Shown piece by piece: positions 18,352 to 29,509 of a stretch of 64,000 nt of DNA (its first letter is position 1; every line of letters starts with the position of its first letter). The notes under the pieces were generated by a model. It was not told the DNA's origin. It was given only the letters and a program-made list of their open reading frames with translations, and made no database searches. Made by a program: the position numbers and the translations under genes. Source of the stretch: Shewanella jiangmenensis (GTDB lineage Bacteria; Pseudomonadota; Gammaproteobacteria; Enterobacterales; Shewanellaceae); the NCBI RefSeq assembly GCF_018596335.1, contig NZ_JAHEPS010000001.1, positions 806,001 to 870,000 of the forward strand, in the 5' to 3' direction.

Positions 18352-18957
18352 ATGTCTGTCTCTTTACGTCCGGGTAAAAAAGCCCTGTCAGTTGCCCGCA
18401 CCCTGCATGTGTATGTCTCAATGGCACTTTTGCTGCTGATGCTGTTTTTTGCCCTGACAGGTATCACCCTCAACCATCCCGATTGGTTTGGCGCATCCAG
18501 CGCCGACACCCAGCGTGACATCGCGCCCTTGCCGGCATTTTTAGTGCCAGTCGAAGCAAGCTCAGTGCGCTGGCAGGACAATGCCGCCCACTGGATGGCA
18601 AGCAACTGGCAGGGAAACCGCGCCGAGGTTGAGATAAGCGACGATGAGCTGGTGCTGGTGCAAAAAGGCCCCGGCCGCTATCGCACCATTACCCTGCTTA
18701 GCGAGGCACAGCAGGTTGAAATCGAGACCCTGGATTATGGTCTGGTTGCCGTGCTTAACGACCTGCACAAGGGGCGCAGCACAGGCCCGGTGTGGAGTTT
18801 GGTGATAGATATCAGCGCGCTGCTGATGCTGATTTTTTCACTGACCGGCGCCTTTTTACTGCTGCCGCAGCAGCGCAGGCTTAAGCGCTCTTTGGGCTAT
18901 ATGACCGCGGTCAGCGCCAGTTGTCTTTTGATTTACTTCTGGTTTATTCCCGCCTGA
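18352..18957 (+). CDS. PepSY-associated membrane protein
   Basis: A 201-residue inner-membrane protein (203 from a GTG two codons upstream). The first helix (about 18-40) carries the family pattern RTLHVYVSMALLLLMLFFALTGITLNHP in its vicinity. A periplasmic domain of about 95 residues follows. A second helix lies near VIDISALLMLIFSLTGAFLL and a third at the C-terminus. PepSY-associated proteins commonly neighbour TonB receptors or iron-reductase functions. It is first in an operon with DUF2271 and DUF4198 genes, behind a Fur-box-like site. Confidence 0.78.
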   Translation: MSVSLRPGKKALSVARTLHVYVSMALLLLMLFFALTGITLNHPDWFGASSADTQRDIAPLPAFLVPVEASSVRWQDNAAHWMASNWQGNRAEVEISDDELVLVQKGPGRYRTITLLSEAQQVEIETLDYGLVAVLNDLHKGRSTGPVWSLVIDISALLMLIFSLTGAFLLLPQQRRLKRSLGYMTAVSASCLLIYFWFIPA

Positions 18958-18980
18958 ACCGGCGCCACATCGAGGATGTT

Positions 18981-19499
18981 ATGAAACACACGACCGCACT
19001 GCTTTTTGCATCCATGCTGCTGACTGCCCTGCCGACAATCGCAGCAGCCGCGCCGGACACGCTTGAAATCGAACTCACACTCGCCGACATCCAGGGCGGC
19101 CAATATCACAGGCCCTACACCGCCGTGTGGGTTGAAAACGCCAATGGCGAGCCGGTGAAAACCATCGCCCTGTGGCTGCAACACGACGGAGAAAAGTGGT
19201 TTAAAGACGTGCGCCGTTGGTGGCGTAAAAGTGGCCGCGATAATCCGGCGCTGATTGATGCCGTATCGGGTGCAACCCGCCCGGCGGGCCTGTATCGCCT
19301 GAGCTGGGATCAGACCGGCGACGATGGCAAGCCGCTAAGCGCCGGTGACTATGAACTCTTTATCGAAGTGGTGCGCGAAAAAGGCAACCGTGAGCTTATT
19401 CGCGCGCCGCTGACACTGCCACTTGCGCCCTTTGAGCGTGAGCTTGCCGCCACCAGCGAAACCGCGGCCACAGTGCTCAGGGTATCCGATACCCAATAA
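18981..19499 (+). CDS. DUF2271 exported protein
   Basis: A 172-residue protein with a signal peptide (LLFASMLLTALPTIAAAA, cleavage near residue 24) followed by a DUF2271 domain: YTAVWVENANGEPVKTIALW, then KWFKDVRRWWRKSGR and VSGATRPAGLYRLSWD. The ATG at 18981 has GAGGAT upstream. Family members are periplasmic, flavin-reductase-neighbouring proteins of unknown activity, usually between PepSY and DUF4198 genes as here. It begins 23 bp after the PepSY gene. Confidence 0.82.
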   Translation: MKHTTALLFASMLLTALPTIAAAAPDTLEIELTLADIQGGQYHRPYTAVWVENANGEPVKTIALWLQHDGEKWFKDVRRWWRKSGRDNPALIDAVSGATRPAGLYRLSWDQTGDDGKPLSAGDYELFIEVVREKGNRELIRAPLTLPLAPFERELAATSETAATVLRVSDTQ

Positions 19500-19561
19500 C
19501 TTGCCCCGAATCGTGCTTTTGCCTTTGTCAGCTGCGCCCGCTTATCGACAGTTGACGCGGG

Positions 19562-19606
19562 CCAGCACTGATTCAAACAGGACTGATGCAAACAGCACTG
19601 ATGCCA
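19562..19606. repeat. 15-bp tandem repeat, three units
   Basis: Three 15-bp units similar to CAGCACTGATTCAAA start at 19567, 19582 and 19597 (positions approximate by a few bases). They occupy the gap between the DUF2271 and DUF4198 genes. Confidence 0.6.
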
Positions 19607-19659
19607 CATGCATTAACGCCAACAGGCATTCACGAATAACATCTGCTACGGAGCCTCCC

Positions 19660-20472
19660 ATGAAAAAACTCTTACCCCTTGCCGCCTTACTGCTCACGCC
19701 TCTGGCCCAGGCACACGACCGCTGGATTTTACCCAGCCATTTCAACGTCTCAGGTGAAGATGGCAAAGGCGTGTGGATAAGCGCCGATGTCAGTGCCAGC
19801 GAGCGCATGTTCGAGTTTGATAAACCCTTTGGCGCCGAAGATGTGCAAATCATCACCCCCGATGGCAGCGCCGCCAAACCGGCCGCCAGTTTTCGCGGCA
19901 ACCGCCGCGCGGTATTTGATTATGAGCTGACAAGTGACGGCACCTACAAGCTCGAGAAAGAGGCCAAACCGCGCTATTTTTCGCGCTACAAAATCAAAGG
20001 TCAGGATAAGCCGGCGCGTATCGCCGCCGACAAGGAAACGGCCAAAGCCGCCATGCCAAAAGATGGCTATGAGCTGGAATCGGCACTGTATTTTTCGCGG
20101 GTTGAATCCTATGTGACCCTCAACAAGCCGTCAGAGCAGGCGTTCAAACCCAGCGGTGAGTTTCTGGAATTGGTGCCGGTGACGCACCCGGCCGACTTTA
20201 TTGAAGGCGAAGCGCTGACACTGAGCCTGCTGTTTAACGGCAAGGCGGCTGCAGGCGTGAAAGTGACTGTGGTCGCCGATGGCATGCAGTACCGCAATCA
20301 GGCCGAAGAAACAGCCCTTAGCAGCGATGACAAAGGCCAAATCCGCTTTACTCCGCCAAAGGCTGGCCGCTACCTGCTGCATGCCGAGCTTGAGTCGCCG
20401 CTGCCGGACACCCGCCTTGCCGATAAAGCGGTGAGCGAAATCTTCCTCACCTTCGAAGCCAATCTGCAGTAA
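19660..20472 (+). CDS. DUF4198 exported protein
   Basis: A 270-residue periplasmic protein with a signal peptide (LLPLAALLLTPLAQA, residues 4-18). The mature start HDRWILPSHFNVSG is typical of the DUF4198 family, whose members are linked to metal (nickel, cobalt or iron) uptake clusters. A two-domain beta layout follows (segment ending RYFSRYKIKG, then an Ig-like half with LTLSLLFNGKAAAGVKVTVV). The ATG is preceded by ACGGAGCC. It is the last gene of the PepSY/DUF2271 operon, and a bidirectional terminator lies 35 bp downstream. Confidence 0.8.
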   Translation: MKKLLPLAALLLTPLAQAHDRWILPSHFNVSGEDGKGVWISADVSASERMFEFDKPFGAEDVQIITPDGSAAKPAASFRGNRRAVFDYELTSDGTYKLEKEAKPRYFSRYKIKGQDKPARIAADKETAKAAMPKDGYELESALYFSRVESYVTLNKPSEQAFKPSGEFLELVPVTHPADFIEGEALTLSLLFNGKAAAGVKVTVVADGMQYRNQAEETALSSDDKGQIRFTPPKAGRYLLHAELESPLPDTRLADKAVSEIFLTFEANLQ

Positions 20473-20505
20473 AAAGCAGGTAACTCGTACGCCATTAAGC
20501 GGCAT

Positions 20506-20535
20506 AAAAAACCGGGTCAATCGACCCGGTTTTGT
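20506..20535. terminator. Bidirectional terminator overlapping a stop codon
   Basis: ACCGGGTC (20511-20518) pairs with GACCCGGT (20523-20530), loop AATC, with an A-run before and a T-run after. It serves the DUF4198 operon and the convergent hydroxyacid dehydrogenase gene, whose stop codon lies inside the hairpin. Confidence 0.88.
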
Positions 20536-21470
20536 TTTTCGCCCCGCAAAAAGGCATCAAGGTTTGCCAGCGCAATATCGAGCAGGTTCTGCCTCGCCTT
20601 GACTGTGGCCCAGGCGTTGTGGGGCGTAATACTGATATTGGGCGCATGCAGGAGCGGGTTGTCCGGCGACGGCGGCTCGCTTGAGAGCACATCCACCGCG
20701 GCGCGAATGCGCCCCTGGTGCAGCGCATCGGCGAGCGCCGCTTCATCCACCAAACCGCCGCGGGCGGTGTTGATGATAAGGGCGCCCTGCTTCATCAGCG
20801 CCAGATTCTCACGGTTAACCATCATCGCCGTTTCCGCAGTCAGCGGGCAGTGCAGCGACAGCACATCGGCGCGGGCAAACAGGGTTTGCAAGGGCACAAA
20901 CTCGGCGCCTGCGGGTAAATCGTCGGGCTTTTTGCGGCTTGTGACCAATAGCTTCATACCAAAGGCGGCGCCGATAGCGGCCATGTGCCTTGCAATATCA
21001 CCAAAGCCCACCAGCCCCAGCGTCATGCCCGACAACGACTCGAGCCTGCCGAGGGTAAAACAGAAATCCGGCTGCGCCGACCAGGCGCCGCGGATCACCG
21101 CCTGATGATGCTCCCACACCCGCGAGATATGGTGCAGCACATGGGCAAAGGCATTTTGCGCCACCGCATCCGGCCCGTAGCCCGGTACATTGGTTACCGC
21201 AATGCCGAGGCGGCGCGCCGCATCCATATCCACCACATTGGTGCCGGTGGCGAGCACGCCTATGTACTTAAGCTCAGGCAAGGCGGCAAGGGTGTCAGCA
21301 TCCAGCGGCGTTTTGTTGGTCAGCAGCACCTGCTTGCCGGCGGCGCGGGCAAGAATATGCCCGGCTGGCGTGCGTTCATGCACCTCCACATCGCCAAAGG
21401 CGGCCAGCACAGACCAATCCAGATCGCCGGGGTTCAGGGTATGGCCGTCCAGCACACAAATCGATGTCAT
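20517..21470 (-). CDS. D-2-hydroxyacid dehydrogenase (hydroxypyruvate/glycerate type)
   Basis: A 317-residue NAD(P)-dependent dehydrogenase. The nucleotide-binding loop is GLVGFGDIARHMAAIG, not a strict GxGxxG. The catalytic set is the Arg in NTARGGLVDE, the Glu in VLSSEPP and the His in ITPHNAW. It would reduce 2-ketoacids such as hydroxypyruvate or glyoxylate; the family resemblance is to HprA-type enzymes. The ATG at 21470 is preferred to a TTG one codon earlier. It starts three bases after the outer-membrane barrel gene ends, so it shares that transcript. Confidence 0.85.
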   Translation of the reverse strand: MTSICVLDGHTLNPGDLDWSVLAAFGDVEVHERTPAGHILARAAGKQVLLTNKTPLDADTLAALPELKYIGVLATGTNVVDMDAARRLGIAVTNVPGYGPDAVAQNAFAHVLHHISRVWEHHQAVIRGAWSAQPDFCFTLGRLESLSGMTLGLVGFGDIARHMAAIGAAFGMKLLVTSRKKPDDLPAGAEFVPLQTLFARADVLSLHCPLTAETAMMVNRENLALMKQGALIINTARGGLVDEAALADALHQGRIRAAVDVLSSEPPSPDNPLLHAPNISITPHNAWATVKARQNLLDIALANLDAFLRGEKQNRVD

Positions 21471-21473
21471 CAA

Positions 21474-22088
21474 TTAAAACCTGATACTCACACCAAAATT
21501 GGCCTGCCCCTGCCACATCACATCGGCTTCTACCTGCCACAGGCAGTTGCTGGCGTCGCAAAAGAGGTCATTCTTGCTGTCGATAAAGGTGGCGTAGGCG
21601 CGCACATCGCCCACCAGTGCCACGTTGGCGGCGAGGCGATATTCAAGCCCGGCGCCAAACCCCATGGAGAAGCGGGTTTCGTCGCTGTAGTTATCGCCGG
21701 GGCGCATCTGGGTCAGGCCCATGGATGCGGTGACATAGGGCATCAAATCGCCCTTGGGAAAATACAGACTGCCACCCACATGGGCATAGTCGATATCCAG
21801 GGATGTTACCCGCTCGTTGGAGAAGGCGCCGCCCGCGAGCAAATCTGTGCGCTGGCTTGAATACAGCACATACATATTGCCCGGGTGATTGGTGGTGGTA
21901 CCAAAGATAATGCCGTAATGGGACGACTCATCGGCGCTGACGCTGCCCGGGGTGTCAAGCCCGGTTTTGCTGGCATCCAAATCACTGGCGGCAAAGCTGT
22001 AGCCCACAAAAGGCGTGAGGTACATTTCGGCCTGAGCCACCGGCACCATCAATAGGGCTGCGGCCAACACACTGGCGGGGTATTTCAT
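21474..22088 (-). CDS. Outer-membrane beta-barrel protein
   Basis: A 204-residue protein with a signal peptide (SVLAAALLMVPVAQAE). Alternating strands such as MYLTPFVGYSFAA, GLEYRLAANVALVGDVRAYA and the terminal FGVSIRF end in an aromatic residue, as in small OmpA/OmpW-like eight-stranded barrels. Two cysteines (LFCDASNCLW) probably form a loop disulfide. No specific transport function can be assigned. It sits between djlA and the hydroxyacid dehydrogenase gene in a leftward operon. Confidence 0.75.
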   Translation of the reverse strand: MKYPASVLAAALLMVPVAQAEMYLTPFVGYSFAASDLDASKTGLDTPGSVSADESSHYGIIFGTTTNHPGNMYVLYSSQRTDLLAGGAFSNERVTSLDIDYAHVGGSLYFPKGDLMPYVTASMGLTQMRPGDNYSDETRFSMGFGAGLEYRLAANVALVGDVRAYATFIDSKNDLFCDASNCLWQVEADVMWQGQANFGVSIRF

Positions 22089-22104
22089 TGTATTCTCCCT
22101 GATA

Positions 22105-22875
22105 TCAACGCATCCCGCGTGCGGCCTTAACGGCTTCGTACGCGGCCTGAATGTCCTGAGCCTTGCGTTTGGCCAATTCCATCATTTCCTGTGGTAATCC
22201 TTTTGCCACCAGCTTGTCGGGATGATGTTCGTTCATCAGCTTGCGATAGGCTTTCTTAACGTCCTGATCTGTAGCAGATTCTTCAATACCCAGCAAGACA
22301 TAGGCGTCTTTGAGGGTGCTGCCGCCACCATTGCCCTTGCGGGCAAAATTGAACTCGGCCTGCCAGCGACCAAGCAGCATCTCCAATGCCTGTTCGCTGA
22401 AACCAAGCTCGGCGGCCACTGTGCGCAGGATCTTAAGCTCGTTCGGGTGCAGCTCGCCGTCGGCCAGCGCCACCTGAATTTGGATCTCAAGGAACATCTG
22501 CAACAAATCGTTACGGCCCACCGACAACAAACGAAACGCGCGCAGATTGCCCTTAAGGTCAAAATCCGCAGCCTTGCCGTCACGGAAGGACTGCTGCGCC
22601 TGACGCCTGGCGTCATTGTCGAGCCTGAGCTGATCCATAAGCCCGCTGGCAAGGCGAATGTCGGCTTCGGTCACTTGCCCCGAGGCCTTGGCCACATGGC
22701 CCATCACCGCAAAGGTGGTATTGAAAAACACCTGCTGGCGCTTGCTGGCATTACCCACGGCGCGGGCAAACTTTTTATCGAGCCAGTGACCCACCACCAG
22801 CCCAAGCAGTGCGCCGAAAATCTTGCCGAACATAAACCCGATGAGAAACCCGAACAGCTTTCCTTTGTACTTCAT
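22105..22875 (-). CDS. djlA: Membrane-anchored DnaJ-like co-chaperone DjlA
   Basis: A 256-residue co-chaperone. The N-terminal membrane anchor is glycine-rich (FGFLIGFMFGKIFGALLGLVVG), as in E. coli DjlA. A TerB-like central domain follows (LQMFLEIQIQVALADGELHP). The C-terminal J domain carries the HPD motif in NEHHPDKLVAKG. It stimulates DnaK at the inner membrane and in E. coli feeds into Rcs signalling. It lies nine bases after murU. Confidence 0.93.
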   Translation of the reverse strand: MKYKGKLFGFLIGFMFGKIFGALLGLVVGHWLDKKFARAVGNASKRQQVFFNTTFAVMGHVAKASGQVTEADIRLASGLMDQLRLDNDARRQAQQSFRDGKAADFDLKGNLRAFRLLSVGRNDLLQMFLEIQIQVALADGELHPNELKILRTVAAELGFSEQALEMLLGRWQAEFNFARKGNGGGSTLKDAYVLLGIEESATDQDVKKAYRKLMNEHHPDKLVAKGLPQEMMELAKRKAQDIQAAYEAVKAARGMR

Positions 22876-22884
22876 AGCGGCGCG

Positions 22885-24584
<1,700 letters not shown>

Positions 24585-24618
24585 AGGGGTTCCATGGCTC
24601 TTGGCAAAAAATTGCTTT

Positions 24619-24624
24619 ATTATA
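24619..24624 (-). promoter_or_regulatory. -10 box upstream of amgK
   Basis: TATAAT reads leftwards within GCTGGCTATAATA, about 35-40 bp before the preferred amgK start. No good -35 lies at 17 bp; GTTTCC at 15 bp is the closest. The same 13-base string occurs between rplU and ispB (38387-38399). Confidence 0.45.
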
Positions 24625-24777
24625 GCCAGCATATTTTTTGGAAACAGCCAATTCGTTGATACTGGAACCCTGGCAGCCCCAAATCGGGTAGAAGTGCAAC
24701 TTTTCCCGCCCGTGTGTGTCCACTGAATGGGCAGATAATTTCATCCAGAAACAGAATTTCAAACAGAATACTTAACC

Positions 24778-27072
24778 ATGCAGATCCGTTATTTACTGGC
24801 CTTGGGCCTGTTTCCGCAATTGGCACTCGCCGATGACGTCGTGCAGGCTCCCGCCGAGGATCAGTGCCTGGTGATCCCGCCGGTACCGGTTCCTGACGCA
24901 GATGCGCAGTCAAGCACCTCTGAGCAGGTGGAAATCCGCTCCAACAGCTCTGATGCCATCATGAATCAAAGCGCAGTGTTTGAAGGTGACGTGAAGTTTC
25001 GTCAGGGCAGCCGCTCTATCCACGCCGACCGCGCCAACATGGATTACGAAAAGCAGCGCCTCGAAGCCTCAGGCAATCTGGTGTTTCAGGACAGCCAGTT
25101 TACCGTTACCGCCGACAACCTTAGCGCCGAAATCAAAGACAACAGTGCCAAGCTTGAAGGCGCCAAATACTGGCTGCACGGCCAGCAGGTTCATGGTGAT
25201 GCCAATAAGCTGGAAATCACCAAAGACAACAACCTCAATCTGCGCGGCACCAATTTTACCACCTGCCCACCCGGCGATAACTCCTGGAAGCTTGAAGCCG
25301 AGCGCATCAAAATCGATGGCACCGAGGAATGGGGTGAGGTGTGGGACGCCACACTGCGTATCGGCGATGTGCCGGTATTCTATGTGCCGTACATGACGGT
25401 ACCCGTGTCGGACAAGCGCAAAACCGGCTTTCTGTTCCCCGAATTCAGCACCAGCACCACCAACGGCGTGGAAGTTGCCACCCCCTGGTACTGGAACATA
25501 GCCCCCGAATACGATTTAACCCTGACACCGCACTACATGTCGTCCCGCGGCCTGTTTATGCAGGGTGAATTCCGCTATCTGGCAGGCGATGCCCAGGCCG
25601 GACAGGTAAACCTTGAGTACCTCGGCAGCGACCGCATGCTCGCCAAAGACAGCGACCGTTACCTGTATCACTGGGAGCAGCGGGGCGCCATCGACAAACA
25701 CTGGCGGGTAAACGCCGCCTTTACCGATGTGTCGGATAACAACTACTTTAACGATCTCGACTCAGCCGTGGCCCGCGCCACCGACAACCAATTGTCGCGC
25801 ATCGGCGAGATGAGTTATTTCGAGAACGATTGGAACGTCAGCGCCCGGGTACAGGACATCAAGGTGCTGGGCGAAGATGAGATGCCCTATCAGGTGATGC
25901 CTCAGGTCAACTTCAACTACCGCCAGCGCGACCTTATCAACACCCTCGAATTCGGTTTTATGGGCGAAGCGACCAACTTCGAACACAAAGACAGCGAGAT
26001 GGTCACCGCGACCCGTCTGCACATGCAGCCCTCGCTCACCCTGCCCATTCAGGGGCCGGCGGGCTCACTCACCAGTGAGCTCGCGGTACTGCAAACCAAC
26101 TACTGGCAGCGCAATACTGAACTGTTGAATGGCGAAAGCCTGGATGAGAGCGTCAGCCGCACCATTCCGCGGGCAAAAATTCACGGTCAAATCAACCTTG
26201 AGCGCAACACCTCCTGGCTTGGAGACCGCTATCGCCAGACGCTGGAGCCGCAGTTCCAGTACCTGTACGTTGGCTATGAAAATCAGAGCGGCATCGGCGT
26301 GTACGACACAGCGCCGCTGCAGGACGACTACTACGGCCTGTTCCGCGCCCGCCGTTTTTCCGGCCTGGACCGGGTTGCCGATGCCAATCAGATGACCCTG
26401 GGTCTGACCACCCGCTTCTTCGATGAAAATAACCTCGAGCAGTTTAAATTCAGCCTGGGTCAGATTGCCTATTTCTCGCCGAGCAAGGTGTCGTTTTACG
26501 AAGGCCTGATTGAAGAACGCCCCAGTGAATCGGCGATTGCCGCCGAGCTCGATGCCCGGGTGACCGACAACTGGTACTTAAGCGGCGCGGTGCAGTACGA
26601 TGCCCGCACCAGCGACAATAAAAAATCCGAGTTTACCCTCGACTATCGTCCGGGTGGCAACAAGCTGCTGCAGTTCAGCTATCGCTATGTGCCGGATTTG
26701 ATTAACACCAACAACAACGATCAGGTCAATATCAGCCAGGCCGGTATGCGTACCACCTGGCCGCTCACCGACAACCTGTATTTTGTCGGTAACTGGTACT
26801 ACGACCTGAACGAAAGCCGCTCGGTGGAAACCTACACCGGCTTCCAGTACGAAAGCTGCTGCTGGGCCGTGCGTTTGAGTTACCACTACCGCATCAAGAC
26901 CAACTACGAAGACACCTTCAATCCGGTGCAGGACAACCGCGAGCTGTTTGAAAGCGGCGTGTACCTTAACTTCGTGATTAAAGGTCTGGGTGGCTCGGGC
27001 CCGCTTGGGGTCAGCGATATGCTTAACGAAGGACTGTTCAATTACAGAAAGCCGCTTTATCTGCGGAATTGA
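24778..27072 (+). CDS. lptD: LPS-assembly outer-membrane protein LptD
   Basis: A 764-residue LPS translocon barrel that inserts lipopolysaccharide into the outer leaflet together with LptE. It has a signal peptide (residues 1-18), an N-terminal jellyroll (VFEGDVKFRQGSRSIHADRA) and a large C-terminal barrel. The cysteine pattern needed for the two interlocked disulfides is present: Cys30, Cys163 and the pair Cys694-Cys695. It is followed by surA, the chaperone for its assembly, as in E. coli. Its promoter probably lies in the divergent gap shared with amgK. Confidence 0.96.
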   Translation: MQIRYLLALGLFPQLALADDVVQAPAEDQCLVIPPVPVPDADAQSSTSEQVEIRSNSSDAIMNQSAVFEGDVKFRQGSRSIHADRANMDYEKQRLEASGNLVFQDSQFTVTADNLSAEIKDNSAKLEGAKYWLHGQQVHGDANKLEITKDNNLNLRGTNFTTCPPGDNSWKLEAERIKIDGTEEWGEVWDATLRIGDVPVFYVPYMTVPVSDKRKTGFLFPEFSTSTTNGVEVATPWYWNIAPEYDLTLTPHYMSSRGLFMQGEFRYLAGDAQAGQVNLEYLGSDRMLAKDSDRYLYHWEQRGAIDKHWRVNAAFTDVSDNNYFNDLDSAVARATDNQLSRIGEMSYFENDWNVSARVQDIKVLGEDEMPYQVMPQVNFNYRQRDLINTLEFGFMGEATNFEHKDSEMVTATRLHMQPSLTLPIQGPAGSLTSELAVLQTNYWQRNTELLNGESLDESVSRTIPRAKIHGQINLERNTSWLGDRYRQTLEPQFQYLYVGYENQSGIGVYDTAPLQDDYYGLFRARRFSGLDRVADANQMTLGLTTRFFDENNLEQFKFSLGQIAYFSPSKVSFYEGLIEERPSESAIAAELDARVTDNWYLSGAVQYDARTSDNKKSEFTLDYRPGGNKLLQFSYRYVPDLINTNNNDQVNISQAGMRTTWPLTDNLYFVGNWYYDLNESRSVETYTGFQYESCCWAVRLSYHYRIKTNYEDTFNPVQDNRELFESGVYLNFVIKGLGGSGPLGVSDMLNEGLFNYRKPLYLRN

Positions 27073-27202
27073 GGAATTCGTGCGGAAATGTGGTAGATTG
27101 CGAAACCACATCAAAAACACGTTGTCCAAACAGGTTAACACTACCGGGTTTTCTTCGCCCGCCAGGTGGATGAAAACTTAAGAAAGCCAAGGATTTATTT
27201 GG

Positions 27203-28507
27203 ATGAAACCCTGTAAAAATCTGATATTTGCCGCGCTGGGCATGGCCATGAGCCTGCAGAGCGTTGCCGCGCCACAACTGCTCGATCGCGTTGCTGTACA
27301 AGTGAACGATGGCATAGTACTGGAAAGTGAAATCCAGAACCTCATCACCAACGTCAAACAAAATGCCCGCGCCGCCGGCCAGAGCCTGCCATCAGACGAA
27401 GCGCTGCGCACCCAGGTCATTGAGCGCCTTATTCTGACCCGTCTGCAGCTGCAGATGGCCGACCGCATCGGCCTGCACATAGGTGATTTACAGCTCGACC
27501 AGGCGATTGAAAACATTGCCCGCGAACAGAAAATGAGCGTTGCACAAATGCAGCAGGCCATTGCCGCCGAAGGCATGAGCTTTGCTCAGTACCGCGAGCA
27601 GCTGCGCGAAGAAATCACCCTGGGCGAAATCCAGCGGATTCAGGTGCAGCGCCGTATTCAGGTATCTCCTCAGGAAATCAACAACCTGGTGAAGATGATT
27701 GAAGAACAAGGCAACAAGGACGTGGAATACCAGATTGGCCACATCCTGATTGAAGTGCCAAGCAACCCCACCAGCGCCGAACTCGAAGCCGCCAGCAAGC
27801 GCGCCCAGACAGTGCTGGAGCGCCTCAACGGCGGCGCCGATTTCCGCTCCATCGCGATTGCGGCCTCGTCTGGCCCCAAAGCGCTGGAAGGCGGTATTTG
27901 GGATTACATGAACATCAACGAAATGCCGACCCTGTTTGCCGAAGTGGTTGGTGATGCCAAGAAAGACGAGATCATTGGCCCCATCAAGAGCGGCTCAGGT
28001 TTCCATATCCTGAAAATCGTCGATATCCGCGGCCTGCAGACCAAAGAAATCGAAGAAGTGCGCTCACGCCACATCCTGCTTAAGCCATCGCCGATTCTGT
28101 CAGAAGAGCGTGCCAAGGCCATGCTGGATCAGTTCGTGAAGCAAATCCGCAGCGGCGAAGCCAAGTTTGAAGACATTGCCCGCCAGTACTCTGAAGATCC
28201 GGGTTCTGCCACCAAGGGCGGCGAACTGGGCTGGGCCGAGCCAAGCGTGTATGTGCCTGAATTTGCTCAAATGCTCGGTCAGCTGCGCTTGGATGAGATC
28301 AGCGAGCCGTTCCGCACTTCCCACGGCTGGCACGTGGTGCAGCTGGAAGAAAAGCGTAAAACCGATGCCACCGATCGCTTTAACTCCAACCGGGCGCACC
28401 AGTTGATTTTCCGTCGTAAATTCAACGAAGAACTGCAAACCTGGCTGGATGAAATCCGCGCCGAAGCCCACATCGAAGTGTGGGAGCCTGAGGCCAACCG
28501 AGGTTAA
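27203..28507 (+). CDS. surA: Periplasmic chaperone/peptidyl-prolyl isomerase SurA
   Basis: A 434-residue chaperone for outer-membrane proteins, with a signal peptide ending near SVAA. An N-terminal chaperone region (LDRVAVQVNDGIVLESEIQN) is followed by two parvulin domains of about 100 residues each (first around QIGHILIEVPSNP, second around RSRHILLKPSP and GGELGWAEPSVYVPEFA) and a C-terminal helix. AAGGA precedes the ATG. It lies between lptD and pdxA in the conserved order. Confidence 0.96.
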   Translation: MKPCKNLIFAALGMAMSLQSVAAPQLLDRVAVQVNDGIVLESEIQNLITNVKQNARAAGQSLPSDEALRTQVIERLILTRLQLQMADRIGLHIGDLQLDQAIENIAREQKMSVAQMQQAIAAEGMSFAQYREQLREEITLGEIQRIQVQRRIQVSPQEINNLVKMIEEQGNKDVEYQIGHILIEVPSNPTSAELEAASKRAQTVLERLNGGADFRSIAIAASSGPKALEGGIWDYMNINEMPTLFAEVVGDAKKDEIIGPIKSGSGFHILKIVDIRGLQTKEIEEVRSRHILLKPSPILSEERAKAMLDQFVKQIRSGEAKFEDIARQYSEDPGSATKGGELGWAEPSVYVPEFAQMLGQLRLDEISEPFRTSHGWHVVQLEEKRKTDATDRFNSNRAHQLIFRRKFNEELQTWLDEIRAEAHIEVWEPEANRG

Positions 28508-28510
28508 TAC

Positions 28511-29500
28511 GTGACAGTAAAACGCATCGCCATCACCCCCGGCGAACCCGCCGGGATAGGTCCTGATCTGGTTATCCAGCTGGCACAGCAGGATTGGCCC
28601 GTGCAGCTGATTGCCTGCGCCGACCCAAAACTGCTCAAGGAGCGTGCCCGCAAGCTTGGACTGCCGATAACCCTCGAGCCCTATGATGCGTCACTGCCGG
28701 CCAAGCCCCAGGCCGCCGGCACCCTCAGCATAGTGCCCTTCAGCCTCAACGCCGAGGTTGAATGCGGCAAACTCAACGAGCAAAACGGCGCCTATGTGGT
28801 GGATACCCTGCGTTTTGCCGGTGAGAAAAATATGAGCGGCGAGTTTGACGCCGTGGTCACAGGTCCGGTGCACAAAGGCATCATCAATCAGGCCGGCATT
28901 TCTTTCAGTGGCCACACTGAGTTTTTTGCCAATCAGGCCGGTTGTCAGGACGTGGTGATGCTGCTCGCCTGCCCCGGATTGCAGGTGGCGCTGGTGACCA
29001 CTCATATTCCGCTGGCGTACGTGGCCAAGGCCATCACCCGCGAGCGGCTGCACAAGATTATCCGCATTCTGCATGCCGATTTGGTGAGCAAATTTGGCAT
29101 TCAGGATCCTAAAATTTACGTCTGCGGTCTTAATCCCCATGCCGGGGAGAATGGACACCTTGGCCGCGAAGAGCTGGATGTGATAATCCCCGCCCTTGAT
29201 GAACTCAGGGAAGAGATGCATTTCAATATTGTCGGCCCTCTGCCCGCCGATACCCTGTTCCAGCCAAAATACCTGGACGATGCTGACGTGGTGCTTGCTA
29301 TGTACCATGATCAGGGTCTGCCGGTACTCAAGGCTCAGGGTTTTGGCAAGGCGGTGAACATCACCCTGGGCCTGCCATACATCCGTACCTCGGTAGACCA
29401 CGGAACCGCGCTCGAGCTGGCCGGTACCGGGCGCGCCGACATCGGCAGCTTTGTCTGTGCCCTGAACAAGGCCATAGAACTTGCCGCCAAGACCAATTGA
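28511..29500 (+). CDS. pdxA: 4-hydroxythreonine-4-phosphate dehydrogenase PdxA
   Basis: A 329-residue NAD-dependent enzyme of pyridoxal-phosphate synthesis that oxidises 4-phosphohydroxy-threonine. Family landmarks are [13 protein letters not shown] at the N-terminus, the metal-ligand His in [10 protein letters not shown] and the segments [16 protein letters not shown] and [15 protein letters not shown]. It starts with GTG three bases after surA, with GAGG upstream, so it is coupled to that gene. Confidence 0.95.
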   Translation: MTVKRIAITPGEPAGIGPDLVIQLAQQDWPVQLIACADPKLLKERARKLGLPITLEPYDASLPAKPQAAGTLSIVPFSLNAEVECGKLNEQNGAYVVDTLRFAGEKNMSGEFDAVVTGPVHKGIINQAGISFSGHTEFFANQAGCQDVVMLLACPGLQVALVTTHIPLAYVAKAITRERLHKIIRILHADLVSKFGIQDPKIYVCGLNPHAGENGHLGREELDVIIPALDELREEMHFNIVGPLPADTLFQPKYLDDADVVLAMYHDQGLPVLKAQGFGKAVNITLGLPYIRTSVDHGTALELAGTGRADIGSFVCALNKAIELAAKTN

Positions 29501-29509
29501 TAGAGAGTC

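Noticed and set aside
24650..24720. Sigma-E promoter for lptD (GGAAC-type words present)
   Set aside because: No matching -10 at 15-17 bp; cannot be supported by eye.
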